Assembly (NCBI GenBank): GCA_017303905.1 | Contig: JAFLBH010000001.1 | Span: forward strand, 1,527,809-1,591,808 | Direction: 5' to 3' | Length of the DNA: 64,000 bases | Origin: Bacteroidota bacterium | Lineage (GTDB): Bacteria; Bacteroidota; Bacteroidia; B-17B0; Aurantibacillaceae | Part shown: piece by piece, positions 26,706-35,209 of the stretch | Position numbering within the stretch: the stretch's first letter is position 1 | Layout of the letters: each line of letters opens with the position of its first letter | The notes under the pieces: generated by a model | Told to the model about the DNA's origin: nothing | Database searches by the model: none | What the model saw: only the letters and a program-made list of their open reading frames with translations | Program-made: the position numbers and the translations under genes

Positions 26706-27301
26706 TGCATAGCTATTTTATAATTTACAAACCTTATAAAATGGTATCACAATTTGTGAGTCCGCATAAATTACGATTGTTATGCGATTTAGAATACGAT
26801 TTTCCTGAGGGGACCAATGCAGTCGGAAGATTAGATAATGACAGCGAAGGTTTATTGATTTTAACGAATGATAAAAGTTTGGTAGGAAGGTTGATGCATC
26901 CCGACAGGAAAGTAGCGAAACGGTATGTTGTGCAAGTTGAAAAAGTAGTGACACCCGAAAAATTACAAATCCTCAGAACAGGTGTGGATATTTTAGTAAA
27001 GGGAAAGGGAGAGTATCATACAAAAGAATGTGAAGTAAATATTATTGAAAAGCCTTCTTATTTACCGCCACGCGGTCATGAATTCAGAGCTGATTTACCG
27101 CAGACTTGGTTAGAGTTTGTTTTAAAAGAAGGGAAGAACCGTCAGATACGAAAAATGTGCAGTGCAGTAAGGCACGATTGTAAGCGATTAATCAGAACAC
27201 ACATTGAAGATGTAAATATAATCGGTATGCAACCCGGTGAGGTAAAAGAAATCAGCAGGGAAGAGTTGTTTACAAAATTGAAACTTTCAATAGAAGATTA
27301 G
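26705..27301 (+). CDS. RluE-like 23S rRNA pseudouridine synthase
   Basis: 198 residues, small RsuA/RluE class, lacking an S4 domain. The catalytic motif GRLDNDSEGLLILTND has the essential Asp at about 44. KRYVVQVEK and the C-terminal LKEGKNRQIRKMCSAVRH (binding motif) are present. RluE modifies U2457 of 23S rRNA in E. coli; the same site is inferred here. Coupled to the upstream glycosyltransferase by a TAATG overlap; no functional link is evident. Confidence 0.9.
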   Translation: MHSYFIIYKPYKMVSQFVSPHKLRLLCDLEYDFPEGTNAVGRLDNDSEGLLILTNDKSLVGRLMHPDRKVAKRYVVQVEKVVTPEKLQILRTGVDILVKGKGEYHTKECEVNIIEKPSYLPPRGHEFRADLPQTWLEFVLKEGKNRQIRKMCSAVRHDCKRLIRTHIEDVNIIGMQPGEVKEISREELFTKLKLSIED

Positions 27302-27305
27302 TAAA

Positions 27306-28061
27306 TTAACTGGTACGTTTCACCACCACCATCCAATCCCATGGATAAGGCTCTTGTAAATTTTTAGGTGGATTGGTGATTTCAGTTTTCCAATCGTATT
27401 CAATTTTATCAATTGACTCTATTGAAAATCCTTTTTGATTAAATAATGTATAGATTTCTTGTATGTGATAATGTTTGGTAGGATGATCATCGATGAAATG
27501 AATGCCTTCCGATACTTGTTGTAAAGTGTTTTGTTTAGGATTCAATTCATCTTTAGGAATGCGGTTTATTTTCTTGCCGTCTTTCTCATACAACTTTATC
27601 ATATGATAGAGTGTATTAGAAGCAGATTCAAAACTTGGAATGACGATGAGAGCTGTACCGCCTTTTTTGAGCGAATGAATAACGTTATGGAGAATCTGAT
27701 AATTCTTTTTGTTATCGTCACAGATAGCAACATTACAACAATAAGCAAAATCAGCTTTTGGTAAATTGAGTTTTACTTTAGCCAAATCCATTTTTTGTAA
27801 ATCCACATTGGGGTAATTACGTTTTTTAATTTGGTCTAATAATTTTTGTGAGATATCTAGAGCCAGTACCGTTTTAAATGATGCTGATAAATACGGTAGG
27901 GCATGACCAACTCCACAGCCGAAATCAATGGCGAATTTGTTTTTATTTCGGTGTTTGAAAATAGTTTTTTTAACAAGGGCATTGCGGTCGGCGTGTAGTA
28001 CACTGAAGATTTCCTCTTTGTAATTGTTGCCGATGTTGTCCCAAACTTTTTCTTCGTTCAT
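27306..28061 (-). CDS. Class I SAM-dependent methyltransferase
   Basis: 251 residues. Motif I is FAIDFGCGVGHALPYLS (about 47-63), motif II ALDISQKLLDQI, motif III DLQKMDL and motif IV ADFAYCCNV. The C-terminal part (YEWKTEITNPP-like, ending PYPWDWMVVVKR) is family-specific. Substrate not identifiable; small-molecule O- or C-methyltransferases look like this. Convergent with the pseudouridine synthase gene, 4 bases apart. Confidence 0.83.
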   Translation of the reverse strand: MNEEKVWDNIGNNYKEEIFSVLHADRNALVKKTIFKHRNKNKFAIDFGCGVGHALPYLSASFKTVLALDISQKLLDQIKKRNYPNVDLQKMDLAKVKLNLPKADFAYCCNVAICDDNKKNYQILHNVIHSLKKGGTALIVIPSFESASNTLYHMIKLYEKDGKKINRIPKDELNPKQNTLQQVSEGIHFIDDHPTKHYHIQEIYTLFNQKGFSIESIDKIEYDWKTEITNPPKNLQEPYPWDWMVVVKRTS

Positions 28062-28177
28062 AGATTGAATTTTAGTAAATGTAATAAAATTAAGTAGCCA
28101 AGTTTACAGTGTTTTCATAGGAATATTAACAAGTAAGTAAGGCTTATGTTGTTTACGAAAAATTGCTATATTTAACT

Positions 28178-30388
28178 ATGCTAAAAAAGATTTTATTTAC
28201 ACTTTTTCTATTCAAGTGTTTAATCGGCGTTTCGCAAAAGTCAGATTCGTTGTTAGCAGTTTTTAATTCTGCAAGACACGACACGGTTAAATATAACGCA
28301 GCGCTTTCTATTTTCGACTTTTATTTAAAAAAGGATCCCTTTGAAGCTGAAAAGTATGTGAATGCAGCCATACAATTAGCAATGAAAAATAACTTAAAGC
28401 CTAAGTTAGCTCAGGCTTACATGAAAAAAGGTGTGTTCTTTAAGAAGATTGATGTACACGATACATCCATAATTTTCTTTAATAAGGCACGTGAACTTTT
28501 TCTGGAATTACAGAATTACAAGAACGCGGCGAACATGAGTTTTAATATTGCTACTTCGAAGAGCAATATGGGACAAATTGATGAAGCATTAAAAGAGTTA
28601 GACTCTCTCTCTGTATTTTATAAGAAAGAGAAGTTTGTAGAGCAAGAAGGAATGTGTTATTCAAACATGGCGGATATTTATGATACAAAAGGAGAGTTTG
28701 ATGTAGCTATTAAATTACTTTTTAAGGCCATCGATTTATTTGAGAAATGCGATAAGCCGGAGAGAAAAGCACGTGCATTAAATGAAGTAGCCAATGTTAT
28801 GCGCCAGAAAGGGGATTATAAAAAGGCTTTAGATTATGCATTTGAAGCACTCAAATTACGTGAGCAATTAGGAGATGATTTAGCGATGGGTGTTTCTTAT
28901 ACTACACTCGGTAATATATACGGACAAATGAATGATTTGAAAAATGCCAAAGCTTACATGCTTAAGTGTTATCAATTGTATTCAGATATTGGAATGGAAT
29001 CCGGTTTGGCAGTAACATGTAATAATTTAGGATTGGTTTATGAAGATGAAAAGCCGGATAGCGCCATTTATTATTACAAAAAATCAATTGAACTAAAGCA
29101 AAAGTACACGGATCAGGATGGATTGGATGCCGCTTATATAAATTTAGCGGGCGTTCATTATAATATCGGGAAATTTCAGGAAGCATTGAAATATTTAAAG
29201 CTGGCTGAAACAATCGCTAAAGAAACGGGAGATAATGTTACGCTTAACAATGTGTATAGTTTGTATGGCGATGTTTATCTTGAGCTAAAGGATTATAAGA
29301 ATGCGGCAACTTATCAAAAACTATATATTGCGCTAAACGATTCTATTTTTAATGAGGAAAACGCGAAGAGTATTTCCGAAGTGGAAGCTAAATATCAAAA
29401 TGAGAAAAAGCAATTACAAATTGATAATTTAAAAACAGAAAGGGAATTAAAGGATATTGAGCTGTCACGACAGCAAACTATAAAAATGTTTTACGGAGTT
29501 GGTTTGGTGTTGGTGTTGGTTGTATTGGTTATTGCTTACAGAGGTTATCGAGTTAAGAAGCGCGACAATGAAATTATTTCGCAACAAAAAGCGGTAGTGG
29601 AGGAACAAAAACACATAGTGGAAGAAAAGAATAAGGAAATTTTAGATTCGATTAATTACGCAAAGAAATTACAAGAAGCTATTTTGCCGCCTTTGGAACA
29701 AATAAATGAGCAATTCAAGGAGAACTTTGTGTATTATAAACCCAAGGACATTGTAGCGGGTGATTTTTACTGGCTGCATGTATTGAATAACGAAACATTA
29801 ATTGCAGCAGCAGATTGTACCGGACATGGTGTGCCTGGCGCGATGGTAAGTGTGGTTTGTTCAAATGCTTTGAATCGTTCGGTGGTAGAATTTGGCAAAA
29901 CAGTACCCGGCGAAATTTTAGACAAGTCGAGAGAATTAGTTTTAGAAACATTTTCAAGAAGCGGGGCGGATGTTAAAGATGGAATGGATATTTCTTTATT
30001 GAGTGTAAAAAAGTCTAATAGCGACTCAGTGTATGTTAAATGGTCTGGCGCCAATAATCCTTTGTGGTACATTAGTTCAGGTGAGTTACAGGAAATAACC
30101 GCAAATAAACAACCGATCGGAAAGGTAGATAATCCAAAGCCTTTTGTGACGCACGAGTTAGAGTTGAAACGTGGCGATATGTTATTTCTAATTACCGATG
30201 GTTATGCTGATCAGTTTGGTGGTGCCAACGGAAAAAAATACAAGTACAAGCAATTAAAGGAGCTTTTAGTGAGCATGCATTCAAACTCCATGGTAAATCA
30301 ATTTCAAGCCATCAATCATTCTTTTATGAATTGGAAAGGAAATCTCGAACAGGTCGACGACGTGTGTATTATAGGAATTAAACTTTAG
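28178..30388 (+). CDS. TPR sensor with SpoIIE-type PP2C phosphatase domain
   Basis: 736 residues from the ATG at 28178, which starts a signal peptide (LFLFKCLIGVSQ); a TTG at 28163 is less likely. Residues about 40-400 hold eight or more TPR-like helix pairs (periplasmic). They are followed by a transmembrane helix (about 440-460), a coiled coil, and a SpoIIE/RsbU PP2C domain (about 505-736) with DFYWLHVL, AAADCTGHGVPGAMVS and DGMDISLLS. It probably dephosphorylates an anti-anti-sigma or similar partner in response to a periplasmic signal. The final coding bases and stop are part of a 72-bp repeat (see 30359-30532). Confidence 0.88.
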   Translation: MLKKILFTLFLFKCLIGVSQKSDSLLAVFNSARHDTVKYNAALSIFDFYLKKDPFEAEKYVNAAIQLAMKNNLKPKLAQAYMKKGVFFKKIDVHDTSIIFFNKARELFLELQNYKNAANMSFNIATSKSNMGQIDEALKELDSLSVFYKKEKFVEQEGMCYSNMADIYDTKGEFDVAIKLLFKAIDLFEKCDKPERKARALNEVANVMRQKGDYKKALDYAFEALKLREQLGDDLAMGVSYTTLGNIYGQMNDLKNAKAYMLKCYQLYSDIGMESGLAVTCNNLGLVYEDEKPDSAIYYYKKSIELKQKYTDQDGLDAAYINLAGVHYNIGKFQEALKYLKLAETIAKETGDNVTLNNVYSLYGDVYLELKDYKNAATYQKLYIALNDSIFNEENAKSISEVEAKYQNEKKQLQIDNLKTERELKDIELSRQQTIKMFYGVGLVLVLVVLVIAYRGYRVKKRDNEIISQQKAVVEEQKHIVEEKNKEILDSINYAKKLQEAILPPLEQINEQFKENFVYYKPKDIVAGDFYWLHVLNNETLIAAADCTGHGVPGAMVSVVCSNALNRSVVEFGKTVPGEILDKSRELVLETFSRSGADVKDGMDISLLSVKKSNSDSVYVKWSGANNPLWYISSGELQEITANKQPIGKVDNPKPFVTHELELKRGDMLFLITDGYADQFGGANGKKYKYKQLKELLVSMHSNSMVNQFQAINHSFMNWKGNLEQVDDVCIIGIKL

Positions 30389-30532
30389 CACCGGAGGAGA
30401 TCGCGAGTGAGGGACGAACCTCGGGATCGTGACGTGTGTATTATAGGAATTAAACTTTAGCACCGGAGGAGATCGCGAGTGAGGGACGAACCTCGGGATC
30501 GCGACGCGTGTATCATCGGTATAAAACTTTAG
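30359..30532. repeat. 72-bp tandem repeat duplicating the PP2C gene end, with a hairpin
   Basis: Copy 1 (30359-30430) and copy 2 (30431-30502) differ at the last base. Each carries the codons for VCIIGIKL, a TAG stop, and then a roughly 40-base GC-rich segment with an imperfect hairpin (GATCGCGAG / CTCGGGATC arms). A third, truncated copy (30503-30532) encodes ACIIGIKL-stop with mostly different codons. The unit length is a multiple of three. The GC-rich part resembles a REP-like palindrome unlike the surrounding AT-rich DNA. Confidence 0.88.
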
Positions 30533-30535
30533 AAT

Positions 30536-31054
30536 CTACGATTTTCGTTGAATGCGATAAATAAAATTCAACTTTGATTCTTCACCATAGTAAGCAATTT
30601 CCTCTTCTCTGATTTTTACAGCGCCTAATTTTTCTATGGCTTTTTGCGAACGAATGTTTTGCGCCCCAATATGAAAAACCACATTGTCTACAAATTGGAA
30701 CGCATGTTCTATCATTAACTTTTTGGCTGAGGGATTGTATTTCCCTCCCCAATGACTTTTTGCGTAAAATGTATAACCAATACTCACTTCACTTTCCTCC
30801 GGTTTATAATCATAAAAGCGTGTGCTGCCAATAGCTTCATTGGTTTGCGCATCGTAAATCACAAAAGCACCTTTAGATTTTATGGCTCCTTCAAAGAAAT
30901 TTTGAAACACATCGCGTTGCCAGCGGTTCTTATTGGGATGTTGTTCCCATATCAGCGGGTCTTTGGCAATATTGTAGAGTAATTCAAAATCAGTTTCCTT
31001 GAGCGGAATCAGCTTAATAATTTCATTTTGAAGTATGGGTTGTAAATCAAACAT
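30536..31054 (-). CDS. GNAT-family N-acetyltransferase
   Basis: 172 residues from the ATG at 31054; a GTG at 31063 is possible. It has the RimJ/RimL-like GNAT pattern: MFDLQPILQNEIIKLIPL, EAIGSTRFYDYKPEESEVSIGYTF (beta4/5), GKYNPSAKKLMIEHAFQF (acetyl-CoA loop region) and NIRSQKAIEKLGAVKIRE. Probably acetylates an N-terminal or small-molecule amine; substrate unknown. It lies 8 bases after the cupin gene on the same strand, so the two form an operon. Its end sits 3 bases beyond the 72-bp repeat. Confidence 0.88.
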   Translation of the reverse strand: MFDLQPILQNEIIKLIPLKETDFELLYNIAKDPLIWEQHPNKNRWQRDVFQNFFEGAIKSKGAFVIYDAQTNEAIGSTRFYDYKPEESEVSIGYTFYAKSHWGGKYNPSAKKLMIEHAFQFVDNVVFHIGAQNIRSQKAIEKLGAVKIREEEIAYYGEESKLNFIYRIQRKS

Positions 31055-31062
31055 AAAGTACA

Positions 31063-31407
31063 CTATACTTTCTTTAAAAAATCTCCGTCAATAATTAATA
31101 ATTTCGTTCCATGTTCGGAATAGGAGCGATGTGAACTTAATTCATCCGATACCACATAACTTTCTCCTTTTTTTAATTTTGTTTTTTCTCCGGTTTTTAA
31201 TTCGGTAATGAAATCTCCTTCCAAACAATGCACAACGTGACCTTTTTCACACCAATGATCAGCTAAGTAACCCGGCAAGTATTCTACAATGCGAATGCGT
31301 AAGCCTGAAAACTGAATGGTTTGCCAATAAGAAGTGCTGTTCTCGCCTTTATGTTCGGTTTTTGGTATCGAAGTCCAGTCAATGGTGGTAAACGGAATAT
31401 TCTGCAT
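31063..31407 (-). CDS. DHCW-type cupin protein
   Basis: 114 residues. Single cupin barrel with PGYLADHWCEKGHVVHCLEG (about 45-64), the conserved D-H-x-C/W and GH metal-binding cluster, and KKGESYVVSDELSSHRSYSE (second cupin motif). Members of this small family are uncharacterised; metal binding is inferred from the histidines. Upstream gene of a two-gene unit with the GNAT. Confidence 0.75.
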   Translation of the reverse strand: MQNIPFTTIDWTSIPKTEHKGENSTSYWQTIQFSGLRIRIVEYLPGYLADHWCEKGHVVHCLEGDFITELKTGEKTKLKKGESYVVSDELSSHRSYSEHGTKLLIIDGDFLKKV

Positions 31408-31454
31408 AATTAGATTTGTTTAAGTATGAATTTACGCATTAATTCCGAGGAGTG

Positions 31455-31556
31455 AAACAGGTCGCCCCTCCGGGGCTTAATGTTTTTTATTTTCCTGTTA
31501 GTGATAGGCCGCTCCAACGGAGCTTTTATGAGTCCCGTAGGGACGACCTGTAATTC
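31455..31556. repeat. REP-like palindromic element, copy 1
   Basis: Three hairpins in about 100 bases: CCCCTCCGGGG, GCTCC-AAC-GGAGC and GTCCC-GTA-GGGAC. The outer ends are CAGGTCG and CGACCTG (inverted). A close copy of the left two thirds occurs at 34269-34342. The element occupies the space between the cupin and antiporter genes and its right end lies 5 bases before the antiporter stop. Confidence 0.8.
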
Positions 31557-31560
31557 CGTT

Positions 31561-32496
31561 TTATAAATACATTTTAAGGGTAATGTATGCCAGATAAACA
31601 AGAATGAGTGTAATTCCTTCAAGTCGCGACATTCCTTTTTTTGTCAATAAAAAAATAATCACTAGTAAGCTTGAAAAAAACAAAAGCGGTAAATCTATTT
31701 TCAAAAATCCCGATTCTAATTTCACATCGGTAATGCTTGCTCCTAAACCAATCGGAATGAGTCCGTCGAATATATTACTGCCAATAACATTTCCCACCGA
31801 CATGGCCGCTGATTTTTTCATGGCTGCACCAATGGAAACGGCCAACTCTGGTAAGCTTGTGCCTAAACCAATAACGGCAATCCCAACGAAAGATTGTTCT
31901 ACGCCCCAGGCTTTCGCTAATTCCATCGCGTTTTCAACAACAAGATGAGAAGAACCTATAAGCACAATTAAACCTGCTATAAGAAGTAAAATAATTTTCG
32001 GAATGCTATCGGGTGCGCCTTCATTTTCGGCCGCGGTTTCATCTTTGTTGTTTCTAAGGAGTAAATAATAGTAGAGTAAATACGTGATGATTAAAAGAAT
32101 TCCTTCTACTCTGGTAATATTTCCATCGTGACCAAATACATAAACGAGGGCAACGGAAAGTAAAAGAAAAATACCGTTTAAAATAAGTTCACTTTTAGGC
32201 ATTTTAAATGTGAGTAGTAAAGCCGCTATTCCTAAAATTACGGTAATCTGACTGATGCTGCTACCAATGGCATTACCTGTTATAATGCCTGACGATTCTA
32301 CTCCGGATAATTGAAGTAAAGAAGCTTTTAGTGTAACAAATACTTCAGGCAAATCTGTACCTACTGCTAAAATTGCTACACCAACAAAACCGTGGGACAG
32401 TTTAAATAAATTAGCGATTCCTAATGCAGCATTAATGACCCACTTAGTTCCAAGCCAGAGACCGATTAAGCCTATGGTTATTAAAAAAACACTCAT
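31561..32496 (-). CDS. Calcium/sodium antiporter, YrbG family
   Basis: 311 residues, about ten transmembrane helices in two homologous halves. The alpha repeats are visible: LAVGTDLPEVFVTLKASLLQ...GIITGNAIGSSI (first half) and AVIGLGTSLPELAVSIGAA...SVGNVIGSNIFDGL (second half). The G.G.S/T.LPE motifs bind the cations. It exchanges Ca2+ for Na+ (or K+) across the inner membrane. A REP-like element lies directly at its 3' end. Confidence 0.93.
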   Translation of the reverse strand: MSVFLITIGLIGLWLGTKWVINAALGIANLFKLSHGFVGVAILAVGTDLPEVFVTLKASLLQLSGVESSGIITGNAIGSSISQITVILGIAALLLTFKMPKSELILNGIFLLLSVALVYVFGHDGNITRVEGILLIITYLLYYYLLLRNNKDETAAENEGAPDSIPKIILLLIAGLIVLIGSSHLVVENAMELAKAWGVEQSFVGIAVIGLGTSLPELAVSIGAAMKKSAAMSVGNVIGSNIFDGLIPIGLGASITDVKLESGFLKIDLPLLFFSSLLVIIFLLTKKGMSRLEGITLILVYLAYITLKMYL

Positions 32497-32541
32497 AATA
32501 AATTCAGTTAATTTAAGATATATTATTACATCAAATTATAA

Positions 32542-34068
32542 CTATGCATTATGACCTTTCCCATTTGAATAATATCTAACATTATATAAATCAAGTCTTC
32601 TATCCTTCCAGGTCTGAACACTTCCAAATTCGCGATTACGCATAATTAAATTAATATCTAGATCTTGGAATATCAAAGTTTCCGAATTAGCAGGAGCTTC
32701 AGTAGCAATGCCTTCACGGTGAAATTCAACATCCGAAGGGGTTAATATAGCGGATTGAGCAAAATGAATATCAAGGTTTTCTACCTGTGGTAAATTACCT
32801 ACACACCCTGCCATAACAATGTAAACCTGATTTTCAACCGCACGGGCTTGTGCACAATATCTAACTCTCAAATATCCTCTTCGTTCATCAGTGTTAAAAG
32901 GCACAAATAAAATTTGTGCCCCTTTGCTAACTGCTATTCGTGAAATTTCCGGAAACTCAACATCATAACAAATTAGAATGGAAATTTTACCGATATCTGT
33001 ATCAAAAACTTCAACTGTGTTTCCGGGTTTTACACCCCACCATTTTTTTTCATGTGGTGTAATATGAATTTTATATTGTTTGCTGATTTTCCCATTTCGT
33101 TCGAATAAGTACGAAACATTGTATAAGTCATCATTTTCTATAACGAAATGCGAACCTCCAATAATGTTAATGTTGTATTTTATGGCCAGGTTTGAAAATA
33201 ATGCTTCATATTGTTTAGTAAATTGATCTAACTGTCTGATAGCACTTCCCGGTGATTTATTAGGTAAAAAAGATAGCAATTGCATTGTAAGCATTTCAGG
33301 AAAGAGAACAATATCACAGCGATAGTCGGAAGCAACGTCAACGAAGTATTCGCAGTTATGAGCAAATTCTTCAAAGTTTTTTATCATTCGCATCTGATAT
33401 TGAACCGCACAAGCTCTTACATAAGGGGTTTTGTTTTTTTGTTTTTTATCAAGCGTATAATTTACATTACTCCATTCCAAAAAAGTGGCATATCCACACG
33501 ATTCTTTATCATTCGGAAAATAATTGGGAAGTAAACGTTTCAATGCAAAACCGTTAGCAATCTGAGCAGTTAATACAGGGTCATATATTTTCCGATCCAT
33601 CACTTTTTCAACGTACTGTTCGGCTGTCATTTTTTTCTCATATTTATAATAGTTCGGAATCCTTCCACCAATGGCAATGCGCTCTAAATTTTTGTCCTTT
33701 GCCAACTTTTGCCTTGCTTCATAAAGCCGCCTCGATAATTTCATACCTCTGAAATCCGGGTCTACCATAATTTCGATGCCATATAAAGTTTCTCCTTGCG
33801 GATCGTGGTTTGTAATCATTCCGTTATCCGTCAGTTCCGACCACGATTGTGACTCATCATAGTTGTTGAAGTTTAAAATAAGACTTGACGATGAAGCTAC
33901 TAGTTTTCCATCCAACTCAACACCGATTTGACCTTCTTTAAAATGTCCCAGCAAACTATTATACTGTTCCCGGCTCCATGGTTTCATGTTGGGAAAGCAC
34001 TTTAACTGAATTTGTATTACTGCTTCATAATCTTCCTGACGAAGGCGACGAACTCTGATTTTCTTCAT
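32542..34068 (-). CDS. Bifunctional GNAT N-acetyltransferase / carbon-nitrogen hydrolase
   Basis: 508 residues with two domains. Residues 1-190 are a GNAT fold (VDPDFRGMKLSRRLYEAR acetyl-CoA motif). Residues about 215-495 are a nitrilase-superfamily amidase with Glu258 (LFPEML), Lys333 (KIHITPHEKKWWG) and Cys367 (LICYDVEFPE), so the catalytic triad is complete. This fusion is known in Bacteroidota and other phyla but its substrate is not established; an amide hydrolysis coupled to acetylation is the simplest idea. The gene stands alone, with repeat-filled DNA upstream. Confidence 0.9.
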   Translation of the reverse strand: MKKIRVRRLRQEDYEAVIQIQLKCFPNMKPWSREQYNSLLGHFKEGQIGVELDGKLVASSSSLILNFNNYDESQSWSELTDNGMITNHDPQGETLYGIEIMVDPDFRGMKLSRRLYEARQKLAKDKNLERIAIGGRIPNYYKYEKKMTAEQYVEKVMDRKIYDPVLTAQIANGFALKRLLPNYFPNDKESCGYATFLEWSNVNYTLDKKQKNKTPYVRACAVQYQMRMIKNFEEFAHNCEYFVDVASDYRCDIVLFPEMLTMQLLSFLPNKSPGSAIRQLDQFTKQYEALFSNLAIKYNINIIGGSHFVIENDDLYNVSYLFERNGKISKQYKIHITPHEKKWWGVKPGNTVEVFDTDIGKISILICYDVEFPEISRIAVSKGAQILFVPFNTDERRGYLRVRYCAQARAVENQVYIVMAGCVGNLPQVENLDIHFAQSAILTPSDVEFHREGIATEAPANSETLIFQDLDINLIMRNREFGSVQTWKDRRLDLYNVRYYSNGKGHNA

Positions 34069-34168
34069 GAGTTTTAGTTTAAGTTAATAATAAGGTACTT
34101 TATGAAGTTAAGTAATTCTGAAAATTAGGCAATAAAAAAATGTTAAGAAGTGTTATGAGGCGTATGGC

Positions 34169-34345
34169 TTCGCTACTAAAAGCTTTGTGTAGTAGTTATT
34201 TTATTGTTTTGTATTAGATAAGCTAGTATGAGCTCGTTAAACTAAGTTGTGAAGGTTTCTTTAGTAGCGAAACAGGTCGCCCCTCCGGGGCTTAATGGAT
34301 TGTTATTTTTCTGTTAGCGATAGGTCGCTCCTACGGAGCTTTTCG
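34169..34345. repeat. REP-like palindromic element, copy 2, with an extra flanking inverted repeat
   Basis: 34269-34342 matches copy 1 at 31454-31527 over about 70 bases, including AACAGGTCGCCCCTCCGGGG and the GCTCC..GGAGC hairpin, but lacks the third hairpin. TTCGCTACTAAA at 34169-34180 is the perfect reverse complement of 34260-34271, which overlaps the element's left end. The gap 34069-34549 (481 bases) otherwise holds only AT-rich sequence and the single hairpins listed separately. Confidence 0.78.
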
Positions 34346-34474
34346 TTTCAAGTTTAAAAGAGTATAAGTATTATTTCGCGTCATGTCCTTTATAGACAAA
34401 CTGGATTATTGTAGATTATAATTATTCCAAGAGTCCTGGAGTGAATACTTGTGCATAGAATATAATTGTTATTC

Positions 34475-34500
34475 CAAAAAGTCCCGGAGGGACGACCTGA
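34475..34500. repeat. REP-like single hairpin GTCCC-GGA-GGGAC
   Basis: AAAAAGTCCCGGAGGGACGACCTG is the third-hairpin unit of copy 1 occurring alone. A degenerate version (AGAGTCCTGGAGTGAA) lies at about 34429-34445 and another at 34528-34552, all in the same orientation at roughly 50-base spacing. Confidence 0.75.
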
Positions 34501-34527
34501 ATCAAGGCGTATATTATATTTGTTTTT

Positions 34528-34552
34528 CCAAAAGTCCCGAAGGGACAACCTA
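34528..34552. repeat. REP-like single hairpin overlapping a stop codon
   Basis: CCAAAAGTCCCGAAGGGACA is followed by ACCTA. It is the same unit as at 34475-34500, with CGACCTG changed to CAACCTA. On the minus strand that change creates the TAG which ends the gene at 34550-35209. Confidence 0.75.
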
Positions 34553-35209
34553 TTTATTCGGTGTACTCCAATGAAAGCCCGTTTTCCATCCGGTCCAAAC
34601 CAATTTACGACGTTCTTTTTTTTGACCTGTGGATGATTTGTTTTTTCGTGCCATTTTACGAAGTGTTCTTGATTTTTTATCGAGGTGAAAGCCGTTCTTC
34701 CAGCAATCCTTGCACCATGTTTTGGGACGAATGATATGAGAATTTGTGGTTTTAAGTGCAACTTTTGTTTTTGAAAAATCAAAGCAACTATTGAGTGATA
34801 ATAAATAATCACGATTTATTTGCTCAACGGTTTTTTGCAAAGTGTAACGTGATATTTTCTGTTGATCCGCCATAGAAATAATTTCAAAATTATTTTTCCG
34901 GAGGTGTTTTTTTAGTTGAGTGGATAGTTTTTTAATACGGGCTTTCGTGAGGGCTTCCGTTTCCAGACTATCGCGCCATATCACTAAGCTATTTATGTTT
35001 TGATCAAAATGAAGAGCAATGTATTTGAAACATGAATCTACTTTGTAAGGCATCTCTGCATAATCGGTAGAATTATGTTTAAAGTAAATGCTCGGAAAGG
35101 TCATTTGGAGTTCCTTATCGGGCAAGCGATTCAAATCATTGTTTTGCGAAAAGAGAACATTTGCAACAAGGAGTAGGGCAGATAGCAGGTTATTAAAATT
35201 CGACCTCAT
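34550..35209 (-). CDS. Secreted basic protein of unknown function
   Basis: 219 residues. Signal peptide (about 1-22, LLLVANVLFSQ). The middle is helical with alternating charged residues. The C-terminal 55 residues are strongly basic and contain a CxxC (KTWCKDCWKNGFHLDKK) and a second W..GFH (GWKTGFHWSTPNK). No family recognised. Its ATG overlaps the stop of the upstream secreted gene, so they are an operon. The stop codon lies in a REP-like unit, so the C-terminus may have been altered by that insertion. Confidence 0.6.
   Translation of the reverse strand: MRSNFNNLLSALLLVANVLFSQNNDLNRLPDKELQMTFPSIYFKHNSTDYAEMPYKVDSCFKYIALHFDQNINSLVIWRDSLETEALTKARIKKLSTQLKKHLRKNNFEIISMADQQKISRYTLQKTVEQINRDYLLSLNSCFDFSKTKVALKTTNSHIIRPKTWCKDCWKNGFHLDKKSRTLRKMARKNKSSTGQKKERRKLVWTGWKTGFHWSTPNK

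Noticed and set aside
30359..30532. The 72-bp repeats considered as a CRISPR array
   Set aside because: Repeats are contiguous with no unique spacers, include coding sequence, and no cas genes are present.
31410..31622. A 70-residue open frame on the minus strand
   Set aside because: It runs through the REP-like element and into the antiporter gene in another frame; composition is that of the repeat.
34390..34812. A 140-residue minus-strand open frame
   Set aside because: It covers REP-like hairpins and overlaps the secreted gene at 34550-35209 in another frame; no coding-like sequence.
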